A stretch of 64,000 nucleotides of DNA, from the NCBI GenBank assembly GCA_052035235.1, contig JBPOHT010000036.1, forward strand, positions 1 to 64,000, in the 5' to 3' direction. The translations under genes and the position numbers were made by a program. This stretch comes from Solimonas_A sp052035235. GTDB lineage: Bacteria; Pseudomonadota; Gammaproteobacteria; Nevskiales; Nevskiaceae. This document shows positions 40,592 through 49,098 of the stretch, in pieces. Position 1 is the first letter of the stretch; the number at the start of each line of letters is the position of its first letter. The notes under the pieces are model-generated. The model searched no databases. It saw only the letters and a program-made list of their open reading frames with translations, and had not been told where the DNA came from.

Positions 40592-43117
40592 TCAGAACCG
40601 CATCGTGGCCCCGAGCCAATAGCTGCGTGCACGATCCTTCACGTTGTAGTCGTCCATGCAGAGTTCATAAGCGTCCTGCGCGGCATTGAGCGTGCAGCCG
40701 CTGCGGGACAGGAAGTCCTTGTCCAACAGGTTGTTGATACGGCCGTTGAAGGTCAGGGTATCGCTGGCCTTGAAGGATCCGCCGAAATGCAGGATCTCGT
40801 AATCCTTGTAGAAGCGATCCTGCGTCCCCACCACGGCACCGCCCGGGCCCAGGATGTTGATGGTGTCGCGGTAACGATCCGCCCTCGCCTCAGCCGTCAG
40901 GAAGAGGTTCGTGCGGGCGTTGGCCTTCCAGTCCAGCGTCAGGTTGAGCATGTGCTTGGCCGGCGTGGTGCCCGGAATCGGCTTGCCCTTGTTGGCACCG
41001 CTCTTCTGCTCGGACTCGGTCAGCGTGTAGTTGCCGCGCAGGGTCAGGCTCAGCGGCAGCTGCACGCGGCCCGCCAGCTCGACGCCCTGGGTCTCCGCCT
41101 TGTCGATGTTGAAGCTCTGTCCAAACGTGGTGTAGCCCAGGCCCGCCCAGCCGGGGCCGATATCCACGCAGCGCTCACCCGGAGCCGCCACCTCGCAATT
41201 GGCGATGTTGTCGCCGCTGGCGATCTTGTCCTTGAAGCGATTCAGGAAGAAGGTGATGTTGGCGCTGTAGCCGGCCGGATTGTCGTAGTACACGGCGAAT
41301 TCGGTGTTGACGCTGGTCTCCGGCTGCAGGTCCGGCGTGCCGACGAAGGGGCTCACACCCTGGCCACCGAAGCCGGTGATGCCGGGGAACAACTGGTTCG
41401 GCTTGGGCGCCTTGTAGCCAGTGCTGACGCCACCCTTAACGGTGAGAGTGTCGGTCCCGCGCCAGACCAGGTAGCCGCGCGGGCTGATCTGGCTGCCGAA
41501 GCGATTGTGGTCGTCGTAGCGCACGCCGGTGGTCAGGGTCAGGCGCATCGGCAGTTCCCAGTTGTCCTCCGCAAACAGGGCCCACTGCTTGTGCGGCTGG
41601 ATGGTGCCATCCTGGAAACCGCCGCCGAACATGCCGAAGGTGCCGTCCTCCATCTCCGCGTCCAGATACTGGCCGCCGACGGTGACGACGTGCGCGCCGA
41701 TCGGCATGTCGAGCTTGGCATCGACGATCAGGCTGTCGATCTCCAGCGCACGCAGCGGGCGCGGCAGCAAGGCGTTCAGGCGTTGCAGTTCCCCGACCGT
41801 CAGGCCGCTGGAATTGATGCCGGCGGTGCCGGTGCCGTTGTTGCAGTTGGCCGCCTGGCCGCGGCGCGCGCAGACGTCGTTCCACAGGTCCTGCAGTTCG
41901 GCGCGCTCTGCCACGGTGAGAGGCAACGAGCGGCCGAGATTCTCGGTCAGGCTGCGGGTCACCGCCAGCTCGGAATTGCCGAAGCTCCAGCGGGCGTTGT
42001 GGGTCAGCGAGATCTGCTCGCGGTCATAGCGCTGTTCGGGCGTGTAACCCACGCGCGGCTGCACCACGCGGACGCAGTTGGGGCTCGGGGTAGCACCGGT
42101 GCAAGGCGCTGTATCCACCGGATTGACGACCGCGCTGCGCCACAGCGAGTCGATACCGTCCAGCGTGCCGGTCTGGCCCTGGCTGTTGTCGTAGTTCTGT
42201 CTCTGGACGGTGTAGTCCAGCACGATGTCGTGCTTCTCCGCGGGGCGGAACGACAGGGCGAAGCCGGCATTCCAGGACTCAGAGGCCACGCTGCGCCCGC
42301 CCGCGCCGAAGCCCAGGGCAGGCAGCCAGTTGCCACCGCCCGGCAGCGGCAGGGGCTCGTAGGAGGGATTGGAGGCATCGCGGTCGTAGAAACCGCCGCG
42401 CACTTCCAGGCCCAGCTTGTTGGCGACCAGCGGGCCGCTCAGATACAGGTCGGTGGTCTTCTCGTCGCCATAGACCGAGCTTTCCTGGAGCGTGACGCCG
42501 GTGGTCACGGACCCGAGCCAGCGGTCGGTGATCTTGCGCGTGATGATGTTGATCACGCCGCCGATGGCGTCCGAACCATAGAGCGTGGACATGGGACCAC
42601 GGACAACCTCGATGCGCTCGATGGCTTCCAGGGGCGGCACGTAGCTGAACTGGCCGCCGCCGAAATTGTTGGGGTAGAGATCGCCGACGTTGCTCTGGCG
42701 CTTGCCGTTGATCAGCACCAGCGTGTAGTCCGACGGCAGGCCGCGCATGCTGATGGTGGCCTGGCCGTTCTTGTCGGTGCTCTCCATGCCGACATCGATG
42801 CCTTCGACGTCACGCAAGGCATCGATCAGGCTGGTGTAGGGCCGGCTCTGCAGTTCCTCGCGCGTCACCACCGTGATGCTGGCCGGCGCCTCGGTGATCT
42901 TCTGCTCGAAGCCGGCAGCCGACACCACGACCGGCGCCAGGTGCACGGCGACCGCCGGAGCAGCGGCAGGCACAGCCACCGGCTTTTCAGCAGCGACGGG
43001 CGCGGCAGCATCGTCGGACTGCGCCATCGCAGGCGCGGAAACCGCGGAAAGGGAAAACATGACCCAGGCCGCACGCCGGACGAGGTCCGGGCGGCGCATC
43101 GAACGACCACTCTTCAT
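40592..43117 (-). CDS. TonB-dependent receptor (FepA/IrgA/CirA-like)
   Basis: An 841-residue outer-membrane receptor of the enterobactin/catecholate branch. The signal peptide runs to about residue 33 (APAMA). The plug contains TEAPASITVVTREELQSRPY, then QATISMRGLPSDYTLVLINGKRQ and EVVRGPMSTLYGSDAIGGVINIITRK, all close to IrgA/CirA patterns. The last residue is phenylalanine. The ATG at 43117 is preferred to the far-upstream frame opening; its ribosome site is weak. With the small gene upstream it probably forms a unit controlled by the Fur box at 43.77 kb. Confidence 0.92.
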   Translation of the reverse strand: MKSGRSMRRPDLVRRAAWVMFSLSAVSAPAMAQSDDAAAPVAAEKPVAVPAAAPAVAVHLAPVVVSAAGFEQKITEAPASITVVTREELQSRPYTSLIDALRDVEGIDVGMESTDKNGQATISMRGLPSDYTLVLINGKRQSNVGDLYPNNFGGGQFSYVPPLEAIERIEVVRGPMSTLYGSDAIGGVINIITRKITDRWLGSVTTGVTLQESSVYGDEKTTDLYLSGPLVANKLGLEVRGGFYDRDASNPSYEPLPLPGGGNWLPALGFGAGGRSVASESWNAGFALSFRPAEKHDIVLDYTVQRQNYDNSQGQTGTLDGIDSLWRSAVVNPVDTAPCTGATPSPNCVRVVQPRVGYTPEQRYDREQISLTHNARWSFGNSELAVTRSLTENLGRSLPLTVAERAELQDLWNDVCARRGQAANCNNGTGTAGINSSGLTVGELQRLNALLPRPLRALEIDSLIVDAKLDMPIGAHVVTVGGQYLDAEMEDGTFGMFGGGFQDGTIQPHKQWALFAEDNWELPMRLTLTTGVRYDDHNRFGSQISPRGYLVWRGTDTLTVKGGVSTGYKAPKPNQLFPGITGFGGQGVSPFVGTPDLQPETSVNTEFAVYYDNPAGYSANITFFLNRFKDKIASGDNIANCEVAAPGERCVDIGPGWAGLGYTTFGQSFNIDKAETQGVELAGRVQLPLSLTLRGNYTLTESEQKSGANKGKPIPGTTPAKHMLNLTLDWKANARTNLFLTAEARADRYRDTINILGPGGAVVGTQDRFYKDYEILHFGGSFKASDTLTFNGRINNLLDKDFLSRSGCTLNAAQDAYELCMDDYNVKDRARSYWLGATMRF

Positions 43118-43301
43118 TTGAAGCCCCAATTGATTTCTAGTAGCCGCCCTGCCCGGCTGCATGCGGGGTCAGGCGCGGCGATTTCTGAACGCGGTGCGGG
43201 TTCCCGGGTGCGGATGGCGAACCTGGCAGGGACGGAAACAACGGTCCGCAGGGACGCGCCACCGTTGCGGACGAAGGTCCGCCGGGCGCAGGACAGAGGT
43301 A

Positions 43302-43724
43302 CTAGGAAGCGGCTGGGGGCGCGCGACTCACGCCGGAGCGGCGCAAGCGGGGATGCCGGATGACCGGCGTGGAAACCTCAGGCGAGAGCCTGGGTGAAGA
43401 AACCGGGATCGGCAGGGCAAACGTGTCGAACCACAGGGCCACCGCCAGGACAACGACACCCTGGGGTAGCTGCAACTCAAAGGGCTCGACGCGCCGCTTG
43501 GCGACGGCGCCACGGGCCGACAACAGTTCATCCGGAGGCGCCCGGTCGCCGCCATGCTCGGACAAGCCGAATCCGATGTCGTGATCCAGCCACAGGCCCT
43601 GCTCCATTCGCTGGCCTGGCGCCAGCGACAGCGCCGCCAGCCAGGCGCACAGCAGCAGGCCACAGAGCGCGAACAGGGTCGCGCTCTGGCTGGGGGCTCT
43701 GCGATGGGGGAACAGGTCGGGCAC
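43302..43724 (-). CDS. Unknown small membrane protein upstream of a TonB receptor
   Basis: A protein of about 140 residues that I cannot assign. It has one clear hydrophobic segment (SATLFALCGLLLCAWLAALSLAP) near the N-terminus, a polar middle rich in Asp/Glu and His (GLWLDHDIGFGLSEHGGD), and a second hydrophobic segment (GVVVLAVALWFDTFALPIPV), then a Ser/Arg/Pro tail. The start is uncertain: the TTG at 43760 lies beside the Fur box, so the GTG at 43724 is used. Its location just downstream of a good Fur box and ahead of a receptor suggests an iron-uptake accessory, but the gene itself is not certain. Confidence 0.45.
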   Translation of the reverse strand: MPDLFPHRRAPSQSATLFALCGLLLCAWLAALSLAPGQRMEQGLWLDHDIGFGLSEHGGDRAPPDELLSARGAVAKRRVEPFELQLPQGVVVLAVALWFDTFALPIPVSSPRLSPEVSTPVIRHPRLRRSGVSRAPPAAS

Positions 43725-43764
43725 GGCACACCGGAATCGGTCGAGCCGTGATTTTAACAATAAT

Positions 43765-43783
43765 GCTAATAATTATCATTAAG
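43765..43783 (-). promoter_or_regulatory. Strong candidate Fur box
   Basis: Read on the plus strand, GCTAATAATTATCATTAAG agrees with the Fur consensus GATAATGATAATCATTATC at 14 of 19 positions. It lies in a sharply AT-rich island of about 45 bases in otherwise GC-rich DNA, between the M23 peptidase stop and the small membrane gene. Transcription leftward to the small gene and the 40.6-kb receptor is the only sensible target. Confidence 0.78.
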
Positions 43784-43820
43784 AAATTAATGACGGGACC
43801 GCGAGACCCGCGGGGCCCTG

Positions 43821-44651
43821 CTAGCGTCGCTGCGCGGGTATCGGCGGCAGCAGCGTCTGCGGATCAACGCGCGAGCGGAACCAGCCGATGCCCCAGTGCA
43901 GATGCGGCCCGGTGGCACGGCCGGTCTTGCCGGACAGCGCCACGACCTCGCCCTGCCGCACGGGCGCCCCGACGGCGACCTTGAGCGCCGACAGGTGCAC
44001 CATGATCGAGTGCACCCCATGGCCGTGATCGATCATCAGCGTGCCGCCGGTGAAGTAGAGATCGGGCTCCGCCAGGCTGACGACGCCATCGGCCGGGGCA
44101 CGGATCGGCGTGCCCACCGGCACGGCGACGTCCACGCCGTAATGCGGCTGCTTGGGGATGCCATTGAGTATGCGCTGGTTGCCGAAGACGCCAGAGATGC
44201 GCCCGGTGGCAGCCCAGGCGAAGCGCTGGCGCCAGCCTTGGCCCTCCGTATCGCGATCGCGTGCGGCATTGAGCAGGGCCTGCTCGCGCTCGATGCGCGC
44301 CGTCACGGCCGCTGGCGGCTCGACCTTGTCCTGCGGCAAGCCATCGATGCGCTGGATGCTCCAGGGGCGCGGCGCCACGGCATAGCGATGAACCTGCGGG
44401 GTGTTGTCGCCCCTGCCTTGCCAGCGCAGCTCGACCTCGGCCGGCTCGTCTCGGTCCAGGCCGAAGACGAAATCGCCCCGTGGGGAAACCCGCAGGGCGC
44501 GATCCTTGAACCAGACCTGCGCACCGGGCTCCACTTGGCCGGCCACCAGGCTGCCCTGCTGCCAGGAGCCTTTGAGGTCCAGCGCGGCCGCGGGCAGCGA
44601 CAGAAGCAAAGCCGTCGTCACCCCGGCGAAAGCCGGGGTCCAGTCACGCAA
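43821..44651 (-). CDS. M23 family metallopeptidase
   Basis: A periplasmic LytM-type peptidase acting on peptidoglycan cross-links. The zinc site is complete: H-x3-D in HYGVDVAVPVGTP, and HxH in GPHLHWGIGW, with MIDHGHGVHSIMVHLS between. An N-terminal beta domain (about 110 residues) precedes the catalytic part. The start is uncertain, because a dispersed repeat forms the signal-peptide region: TTG 44651 (AAGGAG 13 bases upstream) and GTG 44621 are candidates, while the frame stays open to a TTG at 44723 that overlaps the thrS stop. Confidence 0.85.
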   Translation of the reverse strand: MRDWTPAFAGVTTALLLSLPAAALDLKGSWQQGSLVAGQVEPGAQVWFKDRALRVSPRGDFVFGLDRDEPAEVELRWQGRGDNTPQVHRYAVAPRPWSIQRIDGLPQDKVEPPAAVTARIEREQALLNAARDRDTEGQGWRQRFAWAATGRISGVFGNQRILNGIPKQPHYGVDVAVPVGTPIRAPADGVVSLAEPDLYFTGGTLMIDHGHGVHSIMVHLSALKVAVGAPVRQGEVVALSGKTGRATGPHLHWGIGWFRSRVDPQTLLPPIPAQRR

Positions 44652-44704
44652 CCAGCCCAGGAGGCTCCTTGAGGGACTGGATGCCTGCTTCCGCCGGCAT
44701 GACG
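44613..44704. repeat. Miniature inverted repeat of the dispersed PAFAGVT-coding type
   Basis: Imperfect inverted arms at 44613-44645 (CGTCGTCACCCCGGCGAAAG...) and 44674-44704 (...CCGCCGGCATGACG) match the widespread intergenic repeats whose translation reads TPAFAGVT. Here the element lies between thrS and the M23 gene and its left arm is in frame with the M23 signal peptide, giving DWTPAFAGVTTALLL. Confidence 0.65.
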
Positions 44705-44719
44705 TTTTAATGAGGTTGG

Positions 44720-46621
44720 TCAAGCCTTCAGGCGCGCAATCGCGTCCGCCAGCGGCAGCGTCTCCTGCCGCTCCTCGCCACGGAAACGCAGGGTGACCGT
44801 GCGCTCCTCGGCCTCCTTGCGACCGACGACGACGATCACCGGGATCTTCTGCGTGGCGTGCTCACGGATCTTGTAGTTGATCTTCTCGTTGCGCAGGTCG
44901 GTCTGCGCGCGCAGGCCGGCATCCTTCAGCGCCTCGCAGACCTCGGTGGCGTAACCGTCGGCGTCGGAGACGATCGGCGCCACCACGGCCTGCACCGGCG
45001 ACAGCCACAGCGGCAGCGCGCCGGCGTGGTGCTCGATCAGGATGCCGATGAAGCGCTCCATGGAACCGACGATGGCGCGGTGGAGCATGATCGGGCGGCG
45101 GCGCTGCGAGCTCTCGTCGATGTAGGAGGCATCGAGGCGTTCCGGCATCATCGGGTCGTACTGGATGGTGCCGACCTGCCAGGAGCGGCCGATCGAATCC
45201 TTCAGGTGGTACTCGATCTTGGGGCCGTAGAAGGCACCCTCGCCCGGCAGCTCGGTCCACTCCACGCCGGCGGCGCGCAGCGCGGCGCGCAGGGCGTCCT
45301 CGGCGCGATCCCAGGCCTCTTCGGTGCCCAGGCGCTTCTCGGGGCGCAGCGCCAGCTTCACGGCCAGATCGGTGAAGCCGAAGTCGGTGTAGACCTGCAT
45401 CGCCTGCTTGTGGAAGGCGGTGACCTCGGACTCGACCTGATCCTCGGTGCAGAAGATGTGGCCGTCGTCCTGGGTGAAGGCACGCACGCGCATGATGCCG
45501 TGCAGCGCGCCCGAGGGCTCGTTGCGATGGCAGCCGCCGAACTCCGCATAGCGGATCGGCAGGTCGCGGTAGGAATGCAGGCCGGCGTTGTAGATCTGCA
45601 CGTGGCCCGGGCAGTTCATCGGCTTGATCGCGTACTCGCGCTTCTCGCTCGTGGTGAAGAACATGTTGTCCTGGTAGTTGTCCCAGTGACCGGACTTCTT
45701 CCAGAGGCTCACGTCGAGGATCTGCGGGCCGCGCACTTCCTGGTAACCGGCCTTGCGGTACACGCCGCGCACGTACTGCTCCACGGCCTGCCAGATGGCC
45801 CAGCCCTTGGGGTGCCAGAACACCATGCCCGGCGCTTCTTCCTGCTGGTGGAAGAGATCGAGCTGGCGCGCCAGCTTGCGGTGGTCGCGCTTCTCGGCCT
45901 CTTCCACCTGCTTGAGATAGGCCTTCAGCTCATCCTCGGTGGCGAAGGCCACGCCGTAGATGCGCTGCAGCTGTGCATTGTTGGCATCGCCACGCCAGTA
46001 GACGCCGCCGACGCGGATCAGCTTGAAGGCGTTGCCGAGCTTGCCGGTGGACGGCAGATGCGGGCCCAGGCACATGTCCAGCCACTTGTCGCCCTGGCGG
46101 TAGATGGTCAGCTCTTCGTCTGCCGCGATGCCCTCGCGGATCCACTCGGCCTTGAAGGTCTCGCCGGCGGCCTCGAAGTGCTTCACCGCCGCGTCGTGCT
46201 CCCAGACCTCGCGGGTGATGGGCAGGTCGCGCTTCACGATCTCGCGCATCTTCGCCTCGATCTGCTCGAGGTCGGATTCGCTGAAAGCCTGCTCGCGGGC
46301 GAAGTCGTAGTAGAAGCCGACCTCGGTAGACGGACCGAAGGTGATCTGGGTGCCGGGGAACAGCTCCTGCACAGCCTGCGCCAGCACATGCGCCGCGTCA
46401 TGGCGGATGACCTCCAGGGCCTCCGGCTTGTCGCGGGTGATGATGCTGATGCTGGCATCCCGGTCGATGGGACGGGTCAGGTCCCAGAGCTCGCCGTTGA
46501 CGGTGACCAGGGCGGCCTTCTTGGCCAGGCCCGGGGAGATGCCCTGCGCGATCGCAAGGCCGCTGATGGGCGCATCGAACGACTTCTTGTTGCCGTCCGG
46601 AAAGGTGATTTCGATTGCCAT
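44720..46621 (-). CDS. thrS: Threonyl-tRNA synthetase
   Basis: A 633-residue class II synthetase. The TGS domain (residues 1-60), the editing domain with RHDAAHVLAQAV and the YYDFA region, and the catalytic core are intact. Zinc ligands lie in NCPGHVQIY and GGCHRNEPSGALHG, with the motif-3 histidine in MLHRAIVGSMER. The ATG has AGGA upstream and lies 20 bases after the gltX stop. In many proteobacteria thrS is followed by infC-rpmI-rplT; here the next gene is an M23 peptidase and the ribosomal genes are absent from the window. Confidence 0.97.
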   Translation of the reverse strand: MAIEITFPDGNKKSFDAPISGLAIAQGISPGLAKKAALVTVNGELWDLTRPIDRDASISIITRDKPEALEVIRHDAAHVLAQAVQELFPGTQITFGPSTEVGFYYDFAREQAFSESDLEQIEAKMREIVKRDLPITREVWEHDAAVKHFEAAGETFKAEWIREGIAADEELTIYRQGDKWLDMCLGPHLPSTGKLGNAFKLIRVGGVYWRGDANNAQLQRIYGVAFATEDELKAYLKQVEEAEKRDHRKLARQLDLFHQQEEAPGMVFWHPKGWAIWQAVEQYVRGVYRKAGYQEVRGPQILDVSLWKKSGHWDNYQDNMFFTTSEKREYAIKPMNCPGHVQIYNAGLHSYRDLPIRYAEFGGCHRNEPSGALHGIMRVRAFTQDDGHIFCTEDQVESEVTAFHKQAMQVYTDFGFTDLAVKLALRPEKRLGTEEAWDRAEDALRAALRAAGVEWTELPGEGAFYGPKIEYHLKDSIGRSWQVGTIQYDPMMPERLDASYIDESSQRRRPIMLHRAIVGSMERFIGILIEHHAGALPLWLSPVQAVVAPIVSDADGYATEVCEALKDAGLRAQTDLRNEKINYKIREHATQKIPVIVVVGRKEAEERTVTLRFRGEERQETLPLADAIARLKA

Positions 46622-46641
46622 GAGTTCCTGCCGAAAGTGGT

Positions 46642-48057
46642 TTACGACTTGTTCTGGACGTACGCGACGGCGGCCTTGAGCCGCGCGAGCGTTCGGTCAC
46701 GTCCCAGCAGGAACAGGGTCTGGTCGATGGGCGGCGAGATCGCCATGCCGACCACGGCGACGCGGATCGGCTGGGCCACCTTGCCCAGGCCCAGGCCGCG
46801 GCCTTCCGCGAAGCCGTTGACGGCGACGTGCAGCGCCGGCGCGGTCCACTCCGGCAGCGCTTCCAGCGCCGCCGCGAGCTCGGTGAGCAGGGCGGCGCCC
46901 TCGGCGGTGAGGTGCTTGGCGGCGTCCTTCTCGTTGTAGCCGTCGAGATCGGCGTAGAAGAATTTCGACTTCTCCGCCATCTCCACCAGGGTGCGGCAGC
47001 GCTCGCGCTGCTGCTCGATCACCGGCTCCAGCGCGGGGCCGTTGGCCGGGTCCACGCCGATGCGGCGCAGGTGCCAGTCGAACTCCGTCGCGACGATGGC
47101 CGGGTCGGTGATCTTCAGGTACTGGTGGTTGACCCAGTAGGCCTTCTCCATGTCGAAGCGCGCTGGCGAAGCGGAGACATGATCGAAGTCGAACTTCTCG
47201 ATCATCTCCTGGCGCGTGAACATCTCCTGGTCGCCATGGCTCCAGCCCAGGCGCACGAGGTAGTTCAGCAGCGCCTCGGGCATGAAACCCATGGCGCGGT
47301 ACTCGGTGACCGACAGCGCGCCGTGGCGCTTCGAGAGCTTGGCGCCGTCGGTGCCCAGGATCATCGAGACGTGCGCGTACGCCGGCGGCGTAGTGCCGAG
47401 CGCCTGCAGGATGTTGATCTGGCGCGGGGTGTTGTTGACGTGGTCGTCGCCGCGGATGACGTGGGTGATGCCCATGTCCCAGTCGTCCACCACCACGCAG
47501 AAATTGTAGGTGGGCACGCCGTCGGCGCGGGCAATGATGAGATCGTCGAGTTCCTTGTTGTCGAACACGATCTCGCCCTTGATCAGGTCCTTCAGCACCA
47601 CCTGCCCATCGGTCGGGTTGCGAAAGCGCACCACCGGCTGCACGCCTTCCGGCGGGGTCGGCAGGACCTTGTCGCGCTCCGGGCGCCAGCGGCCGTCGTA
47701 GCGCGGCTTTTCCTTGCGCGCCATCTGCTCGGCACGCATCTGGTCCAGTTCTTCCTTGCTGGCATAGCAGTGGTAGGCGGTGCCGGCGGCCAGCATCTGC
47801 TTCACCACCTCCGCGTAGCGGTCGAAGCGCTGGGTCTGGTAGATCTCGGCGAAGTCGGACTTCAGCCCCAGCCAGGCCATGCCCTCGAAGATCGCATCCA
47901 CCGCTTCCTGGGTGGAGCGCTCACGGTCGGTGTCCTCGATGCGCAGCAGGAACTTGCCGCCGAAGCGCTTGGCGTACAGGTAGGAGAACAGCGCGGTGCG
48001 GGCGCCGCCGATATGGAGGTAGCCCGTGGGGCTGGGAGCAAAGCGGGTGACGGCCAT
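46642..48057 (-). CDS. gltX: Glutamyl-tRNA synthetase
   Basis: A 471-residue class I synthetase charging tRNA-Glu. The HIGH-type motif is YLHIGGARTALFSY near residue 14, the second signature is IEDTDRERSTQEA, and the KMSKS-type loop is AKLSKRHGALSVTEYRAMG. It has the four-cysteine region only in vestigial form, as in many members. It is read with thrS as a two-gene unit and is divergent from the PTPS-like gene across 82 bases. Confidence 0.96.
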   Translation of the reverse strand: MAVTRFAPSPTGYLHIGGARTALFSYLYAKRFGGKFLLRIEDTDRERSTQEAVDAIFEGMAWLGLKSDFAEIYQTQRFDRYAEVVKQMLAAGTAYHCYASKEELDQMRAEQMARKEKPRYDGRWRPERDKVLPTPPEGVQPVVRFRNPTDGQVVLKDLIKGEIVFDNKELDDLIIARADGVPTYNFCVVVDDWDMGITHVIRGDDHVNNTPRQINILQALGTTPPAYAHVSMILGTDGAKLSKRHGALSVTEYRAMGFMPEALLNYLVRLGWSHGDQEMFTRQEMIEKFDFDHVSASPARFDMEKAYWVNHQYLKITDPAIVATEFDWHLRRIGVDPANGPALEPVIEQQRERCRTLVEMAEKSKFFYADLDGYNEKDAAKHLTAEGAALLTELAAALEALPEWTAPALHVAVNGFAEGRGLGLGKVAQPIRVAVVGMAISPPIDQTLFLLGRDRTLARLKAAVAYVQNKS

Positions 48058-48127
48058 GATGAGGGCTTTTACGATGATTCTTCGGGCGAAATCAGGATTT
48101 TAACAGGAAGAACCGCCTGCGACCGAT

Positions 48128-48133
48128 TACAAT
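48128..48133 (+). promoter_or_regulatory. -10 box of the tandem PTPS gene
   Basis: TACAAT is followed by exactly six bases and the ATG at 48140, so the predicted +1 is the A of the start codon. No good -35 hexamer is visible. Confidence 0.45.
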
Positions 48134-48139
48134 GCGGGG

Positions 48140-48982
48140 ATGATCCGCCTGTTCGTAGAGCAACTGACCGTCCTGGACTGCGCCTTCCTCGACCCCCAGC
48201 GCGGCCTGGTGGGCGAAAGCTGGATCGTGGACGTCGAACTGGCCGGGGACCTGGATCAGCAGTCCATGGTGCTGGACTTCGGCGAGGTCAAGAAGCGCCT
48301 GAAGAAGGTCCTGGACGGGATCGGTGACCACCAGCTGCTGGTGCCGCACCGCCATGCCGGCCTCAGGCTGCAGCACACCAGCCAGGGTAGCGAGCTGCAT
48401 TTCAGCGGCCCGGCCGACGGCCCCATCGAGCACCGCTCCCCCGCGGACGCCATCTGCGTGGTGGATGCTCCCACCATCACCACCGAAAGCCTGACCGCCC
48501 ACCTGCAGCCCCTGGTGGCGCAGCATGTGCCCTCCAACGTCGCGGAAGTGCGCCTGAACCTGCGGCATGAGGTGATGGACGGGGCCTACTACCACTACGC
48601 CCACGGCCTGAAGAAGCACATCGGTCACTGCCAACGCATCGCCCACGGTCACCGCTCGCGCATCGAAATCCGCCTGGACGGGCGGCGCGAGGCCGCGCTG
48701 GAACAGGCCTGGGCCGACCGCTGGAAGGACATCTACCTGGGCACCCAGGAAGACGTGGTGCTGGACAGCGTCGAGCGCGTGCGTTTCGAGTACACCTCGG
48801 TGGACGGCGACTTTGCCCTGGAGCTGCCGGCGCAGCGCTGCGAGCTGCTGGACGGCGACACCACGGTGGAGAAGCTGGCGCGCTACATTGCCCGGACCCT
48901 CCACGCCGAGCACCCCGGCCGCCAGGTGGAAGTCCGCGCCTACGAGGGCGTGATGAAGGGCGCCATCGCCCGCGCCGGGTAG
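48140..48982 (+). CDS. Tandem 6-pyruvoyl-tetrahydropterin synthase/QueD-like protein
   Basis: A 280-residue protein made of two PTPS-fold halves. The first half has the DFGEVKK...DHQLL motif and PTITTES (PTxE), but its zinc site is degenerate. The second half keeps the zinc and cysteine site (AHGLKKHIGHCQRIAHGHR) but lacks a clear DF...DH motif. The halves may complement each other to form one active site. QueD makes 6-carboxytetrahydropterin for queuosine; whether this fused form does the same is not certain. The ATG seems leaderless. Confidence 0.82.
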   Translation: MIRLFVEQLTVLDCAFLDPQRGLVGESWIVDVELAGDLDQQSMVLDFGEVKKRLKKVLDGIGDHQLLVPHRHAGLRLQHTSQGSELHFSGPADGPIEHRSPADAICVVDAPTITTESLTAHLQPLVAQHVPSNVAEVRLNLRHEVMDGAYYHYAHGLKKHIGHCQRIAHGHRSRIEIRLDGRREAALEQAWADRWKDIYLGTQEDVVLDSVERVRFEYTSVDGDFALELPAQRCELLDGDTTVEKLARYIARTLHAEHPGRQVEVRAYEGVMKGAIARAG

Positions 48983-49098
48983 TGGTTTCCGCGCCGACCG
49001 CCCGTCGGCACGGGCTGGCAAAACGCAAGATCGCCCCCATTCATTCCGGATTAATGCCCGCCGAGCGAAAGTAGCGGCGTCCACTACCGGAAACGACC

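Noticed and set aside
37029..40622. Plus-strand frame of about 1200 codons opposite piuC and piuA
   Set aside because: Mirror of the receptor coding strand; no motifs and no start signals, while the opposite strand has complete plug and barrel motifs.
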